64,000 bases of DNA, taken from assembly GCA_031385325.1 (NCBI GenBank), contig JANNBJ010000082.1, positions 50,839 to 114,838 of the forward strand, in the 5' to 3' direction. The stretch is from SYFY01 sp031385325 (GTDB lineage: Bacteria; Pseudomonadota; Gammaproteobacteria; Pseudomonadales; Azotimanducaceae). The number at the start of each line of letters is the position of its first letter. Position 1 is the first letter of the stretch. Shown in pieces: positions 17,782-25,114 of this stretch. Below the pieces are notes generated by a model. That model did no database searches and was not told where the DNA came from. It worked only from the letters and a program-made list of their open reading frames with translations. The translations under genes and the position numbers were made by a program.

Positions 17782-19347
17782 TCAGCCACGAAATCCAAAG
17801 TGAACAGGACCTTTCAGTGTTTCCAGCAACGGCTGGATCCAGTCGATCCACTGACACAGTGTCGGCCGTGTCTCGCGTGGATCAATCAGTTCATGCACGG
17901 CAAACGATTCGGCTCGCGCGAACGGATTGCGTCGTCCGCGCAGGGCATCCTCGAGTTCCTTCCGTTTGGCGTCCGGGTCTGCAGCTGCCTCGATTTCCCG
18001 CCGATAAGCCACCGCAACGCCGCCCTCAAGAGGCAAAGCGCCGCTCTGCACGGACGGCCAGGCCAGAACATAGCTGTTGGGCGCATAGTGCGCCGCAGTC
18101 GCAACGCCAAAACCCTTGTGTATCTGCACCACAGCCCATGGCACCACCGATTGCACCGCAGCAGCGACGGCAGACATACCGAATCGAATGGTCCCGGCCT
18201 TTTCGGCTTCCAGCCCGATCATGAAACCAGGCTGATCGACAAAGTTGATGATGGGAAGATGGAACAGGTCGCACATCTCCACGAATCGGCGATATTTCTG
18301 TGCTGCCTGGGCCGTCATCGACCCCGCGTAGATCTTGTTGTTGTTGATCAGAGCACCGACGGGTTGCCCAGCCAGACGCGCCAGCGCACAGATCTGACTT
18401 CGACCAAAACCGGCGCCGATCTCAAACACGCTGCCTTGATCCATGACCATGTCGAGAATCACTCGCGCGTTGAACGCCTTGTTGGATTCACGGGGCACGA
18501 TGCTCAACAGATCCTGTTCCATACGCTCGATCGGATCATCACAGGGCACCTTCGGCGCGCGCTCATCCACATGAGATGGCAGATAGCTGAGAAAACGTCG
18601 GATCTGGCGAAAGGCGTCCTGCTCATCGTCGGCAACGTTGTCGACCACACCACTCCTGGCGTGAATCGCCGCGCCACCAAGCTCGGCCTTCGTTAGCCTG
18701 GTACGCAGTGCGCGTTCAACCAGTGCAGGCCCGCCGGTCATGATCTGCGCGGTTTCCTTCGTCATCACCGAGAAGTGCGAAGCAACCAGCCTTCCGGCAG
18801 GAAAGCCGGCTACAGCACCGAGCGCAGCAGAAACAACCGGCACCTGACCCAGTGCATCCGCAATGATCTTGAAGCGCGGTTCAACGAACACCGGATCGCC
18901 CCAATTGGCACCGGGTTTACCGCCGCCTTTCACACTGCCACCACCCCCTTCAAGCAATCGCACCAATGGCACTTTGTAATGGCAGGCCATGTGCTCGGCG
19001 TAGACACTCTTGCGTAGTCCGGCCGGATTGGGTGAACCACCCTTCAGCGTGAAGTCCTCACCACCGACAGCGACCCGTCGACCATCGATCTTGCCGAAGC
19101 CAAGTACATAATTTGCCGGCACCAGTTCCCGTGCAGCGCCTTGTTCGGAGTCTGCTTCGGAATAGTCGGGAACAGCAGTGGCACGACCCTGCTCCTGGAA
19201 GGTGCCTGAATCAAGCAGTCCTTCGATCCGCTCACGAATCGTCAGTCGACCCTGGGCGTGCTGCTTGTTTATACCGTCGACACCACCCTGCTCGAGCGCC
19301 TGTTCACGGCGTCGCGCAAGCTCTTCGACTTCTTCGTTCCAGCTCAT
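17782..19347 (-). CDS. Acyl-CoA carboxylase, carboxyltransferase (beta) subunit
   Basis: A 521-residue carboxyltransferase. N-terminal QGRLTIRERIEGLLD is the hallmark of propionyl/methylcrotonyl-type carboxyltransferases. Later signatures include the GGGGSVKGGGK loop, INNNKIYAGSMTAQAAQKYRRF, and FVDQPGFMIG, which forms the CoA/biotin cleft. It transfers carboxyl from biotin to an acyl-CoA. The biotin carboxylase subunit is not in this window. A small biotinyl carrier at 21060 is the nearest candidate partner. It lies 18 bases downstream of the crotonase stop. Confidence 0.93.
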   Translation of the reverse strand: MSWNEEVEELARRREQALEQGGVDGINKQHAQGRLTIRERIEGLLDSGTFQEQGRATAVPDYSEADSEQGAARELVPANYVLGFGKIDGRRVAVGGEDFTLKGGSPNPAGLRKSVYAEHMACHYKVPLVRLLEGGGGSVKGGGKPGANWGDPVFVEPRFKIIADALGQVPVVSAALGAVAGFPAGRLVASHFSVMTKETAQIMTGGPALVERALRTRLTKAELGGAAIHARSGVVDNVADDEQDAFRQIRRFLSYLPSHVDERAPKVPCDDPIERMEQDLLSIVPRESNKAFNARVILDMVMDQGSVFEIGAGFGRSQICALARLAGQPVGALINNNKIYAGSMTAQAAQKYRRFVEMCDLFHLPIINFVDQPGFMIGLEAEKAGTIRFGMSAVAAAVQSVVPWAVVQIHKGFGVATAAHYAPNSYVLAWPSVQSGALPLEGGVAVAYRREIEAAADPDAKRKELEDALRGRRNPFARAESFAVHELIDPRETRPTLCQWIDWIQPLLETLKGPVHFGFRG

Positions 19348-19365
19348 GGCCGCAGAAGTCGCGCG

Positions 19366-20181
19366 TCAGACCGGATCCTTGAAGTTGGGCGCTCGTTTCT
19401 CAAAGTTGGCTTTGACGGCTTCTGCCTGGTTGGCCGAACCGATGAGTTCCATTTGCAACTTCGCTTCCAGCTCCAATCCCTCACGGGGCAGGGCACGCCA
19501 ACTCTGTTCGAGCAACGCCTTGCCACGACGGATGGCATCCGGATTTTTGCCAGCAATTTCCCTGGCAATCGACAGTGCGCGAGCCAACGGGTCGCCGTCG
19601 ACGTAGGTCACAAGGCCAAGCTCCCTGGCTTCAGTGCCGGACAAAACCCGTCCAGTCCAGGTCAGTTCCTTGGCCACGTCGAGAGGCACAAGATCACGCA
19701 GGGACTGGGAAATGCCCATATCGGGTATGAGCCCCCATTTGATTTCCATCACCGACATCTTGGCATCGGGCGATGCGATGCGAATATCAGCGCCAAGCGC
19801 GATCTGCATGCCACCGCCATAGGCAACCCCGTGTACCGCAGCAATCACAGGCACACCAACTCGCTTCCAGACGAGCGCCGGTCGCTGAGCGTGGTTGTCA
19901 GGATGCTCCGCATCACGACGCAGCAGACCACCGCCACCGTTGCCACCACTCGACTGACCACCACCAAGGCCACGCATGCTGGCCATATCGAGCCCGGCAC
20001 AGAAACCAGCACCATTACCGGAGATGACGACGGCGCGAACGTCCTTGGCCTGGCCCAGGCGTTCGCCGGCTTCAATAATCGCGCTGAACATCTCGGGGCT
20101 CAGCGCATTGTATTTATCGGGGCGATTCAGCCGGACGTCGGCCACACCCGCTTCAATACTGATGGTGACAAGTTCGCTCAT
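19366..20181 (-). CDS. Crotonase/enoyl-CoA hydratase-isomerase family protein
   Basis: A 271-residue crotonase. The oxyanion-hole half GAGFCAGLDM and the VAYGGGMQIALGADIR segment are present. At the first catalytic Glu of classical hydratases this protein has Gln (GGGMQ). The second position region reads VMEIKWGLIPDMG, where Glu and the downstream Asp remain. This pattern is common in crotonase paralogues annotated as isomerases or hydratases, so strict hydratase activity is not assured. It starts at ATG 20181. Carboxylase and SDR genes follow, making an acyl-CoA module. Confidence 0.88.
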   Translation of the reverse strand: MSELVTISIEAGVADVRLNRPDKYNALSPEMFSAIIEAGERLGQAKDVRAVVISGNGAGFCAGLDMASMRGLGGGQSSGGNGGGGLLRRDAEHPDNHAQRPALVWKRVGVPVIAAVHGVAYGGGMQIALGADIRIASPDAKMSVMEIKWGLIPDMGISQSLRDLVPLDVAKELTWTGRVLSGTEARELGLVTYVDGDPLARALSIAREIAGKNPDAIRRGKALLEQSWRALPREGLELEAKLQMELIGSANQAEAVKANFEKRAPNFKDPV

Positions 20182-20232
20182 GACAGTGTTCCCGGCTGTT
20201 TTTTCAGGGGGCGTAACTTATCACAGGGCGCC

Positions 20233-20412
20233 AGCCCGGACTATTCATGAGGATTCGTCGCGAGGGTGACGAGATGCACAAAAAGACGGGGTGGCGCGGA
20301 CTGTAAGGCGCGCAGGCGTACTGAATAGTACGTCGAGCACCTGGAAGGAGCACGCCCCGTGTTTTTGCGAATATCGGCAGCCGCAGCAGAACGCTCATGA
20401 ATGGTCCGGGCT
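20233..20412. repeat. MITE-like intergenic repeat, 180 bp, with near-perfect inverted ends
   Basis: The terminal sequence AGCCCGGACTATTCATGAG at 20233-20251 is inverted at 20394-20412, with one mismatch in 19. Inside, AAAAAGACGGGGTG can pair with CACGCCCCGTGTTTTT, and GTACTGAATAGTAC is a short hairpin. It contains no convincing gene. It sits between the crotonase gene and the selenoprotein gene and fills most of the 325-base gene-free interval 20182-20506. The segment looks like a mobile or regulatory repeat; similar structured intergenic elements exist in other proteobacterial genomes, from memory and not checked. Confidence 0.65.
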
Positions 20413-20506
20413 ACTACCGATAAGTCTTGGCTCAGCGCGGGAATGTAAGGAGCGGTTTGAGCGGTGCGTGGTAGAGTTCAACGAACCTCGTGATGAGACA
20501 ACTGGT

Positions 20507-20989
20507 ATGGCGAATCCAATCAACCTTGGTGGGACTTTTCCGACCCTGGCCTTCAATAGCACCGACGGTCGCGTCATTACGCTGCCAGACGATATTCAGA
20601 CCCCCTATGCGGTGGTCCTCTTCTACCGCGGGCATTGGTGACCCTACTGCCGCCGACTGTTAGTCGGCTTCGAAAAGCTCCGTAGTGACTTTGCTGCCGA
20701 AGGAGTCAGTCTTTTTGCGGGCAGCGTGGATAGTCTCGAAAAAACCAGCGAAGTGGCCGCCGACCTCGGCTTCCCGGTCTTCCATGGTGTAACCCGGGAA
20801 CAGGGCGATGCCCTGGGTTCATGGTGGGAAGAACGACGCAACCACATCCAGCCCACGGAGTTCGTCCTGACTCAAAAAGGTCGGGTACTTGGGTCAACTT
20901 ACAGCAGCTCACCGATCGGCAGAATGGACCCTGCAGAAACCTTGAGTCTGTTGCGGATCATCAAACAGATGCAGGCGAAAAAAACCTGA
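20507..20989 (+). CDS. Redoxin (AhpC/TSA-like) selenoprotein, UGA at 20639-20641 read as selenocysteine
   Basis: The frame from ATG 20507 runs to a TGA at 20639-20641 and continues open in the same frame to 20989, giving 160 residues with Sec45. The sequence around the TGA is RGHW-U-PYCRR, which matches the redoxin motif WCPYCRR with the first Cys replaced by U. The peptide before it has FPTLAFNSTDG and the part after it FPVFHGVTREQGDALG, then the resolving, thioredoxin-like remainder. Just downstream a 6-bp stem (20652-20657 with 20663-20668) closes a TGTTA loop, as expected of a bacterial SECIS. It likely reduces peroxides or disulfides. The sel machinery is not in the window. Confidence 0.85.
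20639..20668 (+). promoter_or_regulatory. Putative bacterial SECIS: UGA plus adjacent hairpin
   Basis: The UGA codon at 20639-20641 is followed by stem GCCGAC (20652-20657), loop TGTTA (20658-20662) and the complementary GTCGGC (20663-20668). The apical loop starts 17 bases after the UGA and has G at its second position, consistent with SelB-binding hairpins. The stem is perfect but only six base pairs, and coding continues through it (CRRLLVG). The assignment depends on the in-frame UGA and the redoxin motif. Confidence 0.65.
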
Positions 20990-21008
20990 GCCTGCATGTT
21001 TCAGGCGG

Positions 21009-21035
21009 CGTGACCAGGATCAAACCCTGGTCACG
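21009..21035. terminator. Perfect 10-bp hairpin between convergent genes
   Basis: CGTGACCAGG at 21009-21018 and its complement CCTGGTCACG at 21026-21035 enclose a 7-base loop. There is no clear T-run on either side, so the terminator role is only suggested by position between the convergent selenoprotein (+) and biotinyl carrier (-) genes. Confidence 0.4.
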
Positions 21036-21059
21036 GCACCCCCGCTGGCCCCGCTGGCA

Positions 21060-21281
21060 TCAGTTGCGAATGAAACAGAGCACCTGTTCTTCCGAAACCT
21101 GATCTTCAAGACGCACTCGAATCTCTTCGACTTCGCCGGCCGCTGGACTCTCGACAGGAATCTCCATCTTCATGGATTCCAGAATCATGAGCACATCGCC
21201 CTTGGCAACCTGGTCACCAACAGCAACCTCGATCTTCCAGACGGAACCCGCGACTTCACTCTCAACGGCATGACGCGCCAT
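21060..21281 (-). CDS. Biotinyl-lipoyl carrier protein (BCCP-like), orphan
   Basis: A 73-residue single biotinyl domain. It has SEVAGSVWKIEVAVGDQV and the attachment loop ILESMKMEIPV, whose Lys between two Met residues is biotinylated by BirA. The length equals one carrier domain, as in pairs with separate carboxylase subunits. The ATG at 21281 has GGGGAG immediately upstream; a GTG at 21284 is in frame. The carboxyltransferase at 17782 may be its partner, but a biotin carboxylase is missing from the window. Confidence 0.85.
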   Translation of the reverse strand: MARHAVESEVAGSVWKIEVAVGDQVAKGDVLMILESMKMEIPVESPAAGEVEEIRVRLEDQVSEEQVLCFIRN

Positions 21282-21323
21282 CACTCCCCCTTGTATTCCT
21301 GTTATTTCCCCACCGGATGGATC

Positions 21324-22037
21324 TCACCCCGCCTGAATGGCGGCCATCTGACTCTGGAATTGTCCGAGGTCAAAGTAGTCCCGCCACGCCGTTATGCCGT
21401 TGTCTCCTACCTCGAAAACACCCATCACCTTGATGGCCAACCACTTCTCGCCCATCTTGAACCGGTCGATGCGCTCGTTCATCACGACATTGCCATTGGC
21501 TGAACTGTGCAGCACCTCAAACTTGATTTCCGATGCCATGCCCATGAACGGCGCCAAAGAGGCGCGAATGGCTGCAACGCCGTGCACCGCCTCCATAGGA
21601 ATATTGTGATAGATGGCATTTGGAGCAAAACACGCGGCAATGGCGTCGATGTTCCTGTTGTCGAATGCCTGCATAAGCGCAGTGACTCTGGTTTGTGCGT
21701 TCATAGATTCATTTCCTCGGTTAAACAAATGGTGCAGATATTCTTCCCAGACGATGGTCGCGTGACGATAGCGCCCAGTCTTGACGAACACCGCTGCCGA
21801 CAACTGTTCGAGCATTGTCTGAACGTCGGCGGCAGGCAGGGTAACGACAAACATGTCGGTCCGTGGATCAGTGCGACTGTCGGCGGGCCGCGTCAACACG
21901 TCGCCTTCCAGCACCGCAGTGATCCGTTGCGTGATCTTGCTTGCTGCAAGGTGTGAAATCGTCCATGTCAAAAGCTCGCGGGACAAGACATCCGGCCGAC
22001 TGCACGTGGCCTTGTAGTCGTCCCAGTCCACTGACAA
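21324..22037 (-). CDS. Fusion of unknown domain with limonene-1,2-epoxide hydrolase (LEH)-like domain
   Basis: The frame from TTG 22037 encodes 237 residues. Residues 1-111 form an unrecognised domain with DMFVVTLPAADVQTMLEQL and ATIVWEEYLHHLF. Residues 112-237 match the LEH/SnoaL-like cone fold: MQAFDNRNIDAIAACFAPNAIYHNIPMEAVHG, then ITAWRDYFDLGQF, with Asp and Arg in place. An ATG at 21704 with GAGGA nine bases upstream could start the LEH domain alone, so two products may be made. The TTG lies one base after the purC stop, indicating coupling with purC. Function unknown. Confidence 0.65.
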   Translation of the reverse strand: MSVDWDDYKATCSRPDVLSRELLTWTISHLAASKITQRITAVLEGDVLTRPADSRTDPRTDMFVVTLPAADVQTMLEQLSAAVFVKTGRYRHATIVWEEYLHHLFNRGNESMNAQTRVTALMQAFDNRNIDAIAACFAPNAIYHNIPMEAVHGVAAIRASLAPFMGMASEIKFEVLHSSANGNVVMNERIDRFKMGEKWLAIKVMGVFEVGDNGITAWRDYFDLGQFQSQMAAIQAG

Positions 22038-22038
22038 T

Positions 22039-22971
22039 TCAAACCGCCGAGAAATCGAGCGGGTGTCCCGTCAGCCGCTCAAAGGCATCGAGATACCGCG
22101 CCATGGTGCGTTCCGTAATTTCAGCAGGTAGTGTCGGGCCCGGAGGAGTCTTGTTCCACTTCCCATCCGCGACCAGCGTTTCCAGATAATTGCGCACGAT
22201 CTGCTTGTCAAAACTGGGTTGCTCGCGGCCAGGCAGCCAATCATCCGCAGGCCAGAAACGAGAACTGTCCGGCGTAAAAATCTCATCCACCAGGATGGGG
22301 TGTGTTGCTCTCGGCAACAGACCAAATTCGAATTTGGTATCGGCCAGAATGATGCCGCGAGTCCGCGCGTAATCGCTGGCGCGGGCATAGAGATCAAGGG
22401 TGGTCCTTTCGAGAAACGTCATCTGCTCAATCCCGATGACCTTGGCCCCTTCGGCAATTGTGATGTTCTGATCATGGCCACTGGCCGCCTTGGTGGACGG
22501 CGTGAAAATCGGCTTCTCCAGCTGATCCCCATTACGTAGTCCACGGGGTAACACGTGCCCGCACACGGCGCCGGATTTCTGATAGTCCAGCCAGCCACTC
22601 CCGGTCAGATACCCTCGGGCGATGCATTCTACCGGCAAGATCGTCGCCCGCTTGCACAGCATGATGCGCCCGCTCAGTTGGTGTCGATCGTCTGCGCTCA
22701 AATCTGGCACATCGGCGACGTCCATCGACAGCAAATGGTTGGGAACGACATCAGCAAACTTGTCGAACCAGAAACGCGAAATCTGGGTCAACACGATGCC
22801 CTTGCCAGGCAAACCATTGGCCATCACCACATCGAACGCGCTGATGCGATCGGTTGCAACGATCAACAGCGCATCTGTTCCATCGGGCAGGGTGACATCG
22901 TAGAGATCGCGGACTTTGCCGCTGCGTCGATTCGGTAGTGCCAGATCGGTTCGAAGTAGAGCCTCGCGCAT
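22039..22971 (-). CDS. purC: Phosphoribosylaminoimidazole-succinocarboxamide synthase (SAICAR synthetase)
   Basis: A 310-residue PurC. Conserved parts include RSGKVRDLYDV near the start, RISAFDVVMANGLPGKG, VECIARGYLTGSGW and ILADTKFEFGL with its nearby Asp for Mg-ATP. It joins aspartate to CAIR in de novo purine synthesis, in the cytoplasm. The ATG at 22971 is five bases past the stop of the preceding SDR gene. The LEH fusion gene begins one base after its stop. This is the longer, about 300-residue, form rather than the short E. coli type. Confidence 0.94.
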   Translation of the reverse strand: MREALLRTDLALPNRRSGKVRDLYDVTLPDGTDALLIVATDRISAFDVVMANGLPGKGIVLTQISRFWFDKFADVVPNHLLSMDVADVPDLSADDRHQLSGRIMLCKRATILPVECIARGYLTGSGWLDYQKSGAVCGHVLPRGLRNGDQLEKPIFTPSTKAASGHDQNITIAEGAKVIGIEQMTFLERTTLDLYARASDYARTRGIILADTKFEFGLLPRATHPILVDEIFTPDSSRFWPADDWLPGREQPSFDKQIVRNYLETLVADGKWNKTPPGPTLPAEITERTMARYLDAFERLTGHPLDFSAV

Positions 22972-22976
22972 GATGC

Positions 22977-23741
22977 TCAGGCCGTACTGCCGCCGTCGGC
23001 GAGATACACCGAACCGGTCACCCAACTGCTGTCATCACTGGCGAGAAACAACATCACCTGCGCAATTTCTTCCGGCATTCCGTATCGCTGCATGGGAATG
23101 CGACTCGCCATGCCTTGTTTGGCCATGTCCGCCATACCTGGTGCAAAGCCTTCTTCGAGACTGCGCATCATGCGGGTTTCAACCGGTGATGGATTGACCG
23201 TATTGACGCGAATGCGCAAAGGCGCGCCTTCTTTCGCGGCGGACCGCATCATGCCGATGACCGCGTGTTTGCTGGTCACGTAAGGCGCAACTCCAGCGGC
23301 ACCAGTTACGCCCGCGACAGACGACGTGATCACGATGCTGCCACCACCACGCTCGCGCATGGCAGGGAAGGTAGACTTCAGACCCAGGAACACGCCTTTG
23401 ACATTTACTGCCATGACCTGATCGAAGCGGGCTTCGTCATACTCCTCGATGGATTTCACATCGCCTTCAATGCCGGCATTGGCGAGCAGGATGTCGACAC
23501 CACCGAACTTTTCCTTTGCCGCCTTCACCATGGCATCGTTGTCCTTGGCCTTGGTGACATCCCCAACAAAGTACTGCACACGATTGCTGCCGATCTCAGC
23601 GACCGCAGCCCGAAGTGCTTCTTCCTGCAGATCCACCAACAATACGTTGGCGCCTTCTCGGGCAAACAAGCTGCCAGCGGCCTTGCCGATACCACCCGCA
23701 CCACCGGTGATGATCGCGGTTTTACCTTCAAGTCTCCCCAT
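22977..23741 (-). CDS. SDR family NAD(P)-dependent oxidoreductase
   Basis: A 254-residue classical SDR with TGGAGGIGKAAGSLFAREG, VDLQEEAL, NAGIEGDV and catalytic ITSSVAGV plus APYVTSKHAVIGMM (Tyr-Lys). Length and layout match the fatty-acid or secondary-alcohol dehydrogenases called glucose 1-dehydrogenase-like. GGGGGAG precedes the ATG at 23741. purC and the LEH fusion follow in tight succession, so it may simply be operon company rather than a purine gene. The substrate is not readable. Confidence 0.9.
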   Translation of the reverse strand: MGRLEGKTAIITGGAGGIGKAAGSLFAREGANVLLVDLQEEALRAAVAEIGSNRVQYFVGDVTKAKDNDAMVKAAKEKFGGVDILLANAGIEGDVKSIEEYDEARFDQVMAVNVKGVFLGLKSTFPAMRERGGGSIVITSSVAGVTGAAGVAPYVTSKHAVIGMMRSAAKEGAPLRIRVNTVNPSPVETRMMRSLEEGFAPGMADMAKQGMASRIPMQRYGMPEEIAQVMLFLASDDSSWVTGSVYLADGGSTA

Positions 23742-23797
23742 CGCTCCCCCTGATTATTCTGTGCGTTTTCTGCGATCTGCGTGTCAATCAAACGAGA

Positions 23798-25036
23798 TCA
23801 GCGACTGCTGACCACTGCATAGGCATTCCTGAAATCCTCGATGAGATCATCCGCCTCTTCGATCCCGACGGAAATGCGAATGAGCGAATCATCGATCCCC
23901 ATGCTGGCCCTTCGTTCTGCGCCCATCTCGAAATAGATCGTGTGCGCCACCGGTATTGCCAACGTTCGGTTATCACCAAGATTGCTCGACTTGATGACAA
24001 CACGCATCGCATTCAGGTAAGCCCACAGATCGACATCGTGGGACAGTTCAAAACTGAACAGCGCACCACAGGCCCGGAACAGTGCCTTGGCACGTGCATG
24101 CTGAGGATGACTGGGCAAACCTGGATAGTAGACCGCATTCACCCATGGCTGTGCGACCAGGAATTCCGCCAGTTTCTGGGCGTTCGCGCATTGACGTTCA
24201 AGTCGCAATGCCAACGTCTCAGCACCCACCGCGATGTGGTGTGCAGCTTCAGGACCGAGGGACGCGCCAAAATCACGCAGCCCTTTTTTCTTGATCTGCA
24301 TAACCGCCCACCTGCTGGGATCCCCCTGCCGGTAGATGTCATACAGGTTATCGAACTTGCGCCAGTCAAAGAGGCCGGTTTCTGTAATTGCGCCGCCAAG
24401 CGCATTGCCATGTCCACCGATGTATTTGGTGAGTGAATTCACGATGAGACTGGCACCGACCGAACGCGGCTGGAACAACCAGGGCGACGTCATCGTGTTG
24501 TCGACCACATAGACCAGACCAAGTTCTTCAGTCAGCGCGCCAATTTCCTTGAGCGCTGAAACCTGCGTAACAGGATTGGCCACAGTCTCGACAAAAACGA
24601 GTTTGGTCTCCGGGCGGATGGCCTGACGCACTGCATCGACATCCGTCGCGTCGACAAATGTGACATCGATCCCCTGCGTCGCAAAGCTCATGAAGAGGCT
24701 GTTGGTATTGCCAAACAGAAAGGCGCTCGAGACGAAGTGATCCCCTTTGCGCAACAACGCAAACAGCAGCGTGCCGATCGCTGCCATCCCGGTGCTGAAG
24801 CACACCGTTGCCACGGCATCTTCCATGCGCGTGATTTTTGTCTGTAATGCTTCAACCGTCGGATTGACCTGCCGACCATACGTAAAGCCGGCTTTTTTTC
24901 CCTGGAATACCGCCGCCAGGTCACGTGCATCGTCATAGCCGTAGGCAACGGTCGCGTGAATCGGTTTCTGCAGACTGCCGTGTTCGATGGGATCGAGGCG
25001 GTCGCTATGCACGATACGGGTGGTAAAACCTTTCAA
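23798..25036 (-). CDS. PLP-dependent Cys/Met metabolism enzyme (O-acyl-homoserine sulfhydrylase/cystathionine synthase-like)
   Basis: A 412-residue member of the Cys/Met PLP family. The fold-type I core includes YGRQVNPTVEALQTKI, CFSTGMAAIGTL, YVVDNTMTSPWLFQP and the Schiff-base Lys in NSLTKYIGGHGN. The C-terminal LIRISVGIEEADDLIEDF is also typical. It could act as O-acetyl/succinylhomoserine sulfhydrylase (MetZ/MetY), cystathionine gamma-synthase or gamma-lyase; the sequence does not decide. It is separated from the REC-GGDEF-EAL gene by only 78 bases. Confidence 0.88.
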   Translation of the reverse strand: MKGFTTRIVHSDRLDPIEHGSLQKPIHATVAYGYDDARDLAAVFQGKKAGFTYGRQVNPTVEALQTKITRMEDAVATVCFSTGMAAIGTLLFALLRKGDHFVSSAFLFGNTNSLFMSFATQGIDVTFVDATDVDAVRQAIRPETKLVFVETVANPVTQVSALKEIGALTEELGLVYVVDNTMTSPWLFQPRSVGASLIVNSLTKYIGGHGNALGGAITETGLFDWRKFDNLYDIYRQGDPSRWAVMQIKKKGLRDFGASLGPEAAHHIAVGAETLALRLERQCANAQKLAEFLVAQPWVNAVYYPGLPSHPQHARAKALFRACGALFSFELSHDVDLWAYLNAMRVVIKSSNLGDNRTLAIPVAHTIYFEMGAERRASMGIDDSLIRISVGIEEADDLIEDFRNAYAVVSSR

Positions 25037-25114
25037 GAGGGCTTCAGATCAGAAAAAGGGCAGGAACTATACGCCAGGAGGCTGCGCGGCAGAAGATCGA
25101 GAGGCTGCGGAAGA

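Noticed and set aside
17800..18696. 298-residue plus-strand frame opposite the carboxyltransferase
   Set aside because: Antisense shadow with basic, low-complexity composition.
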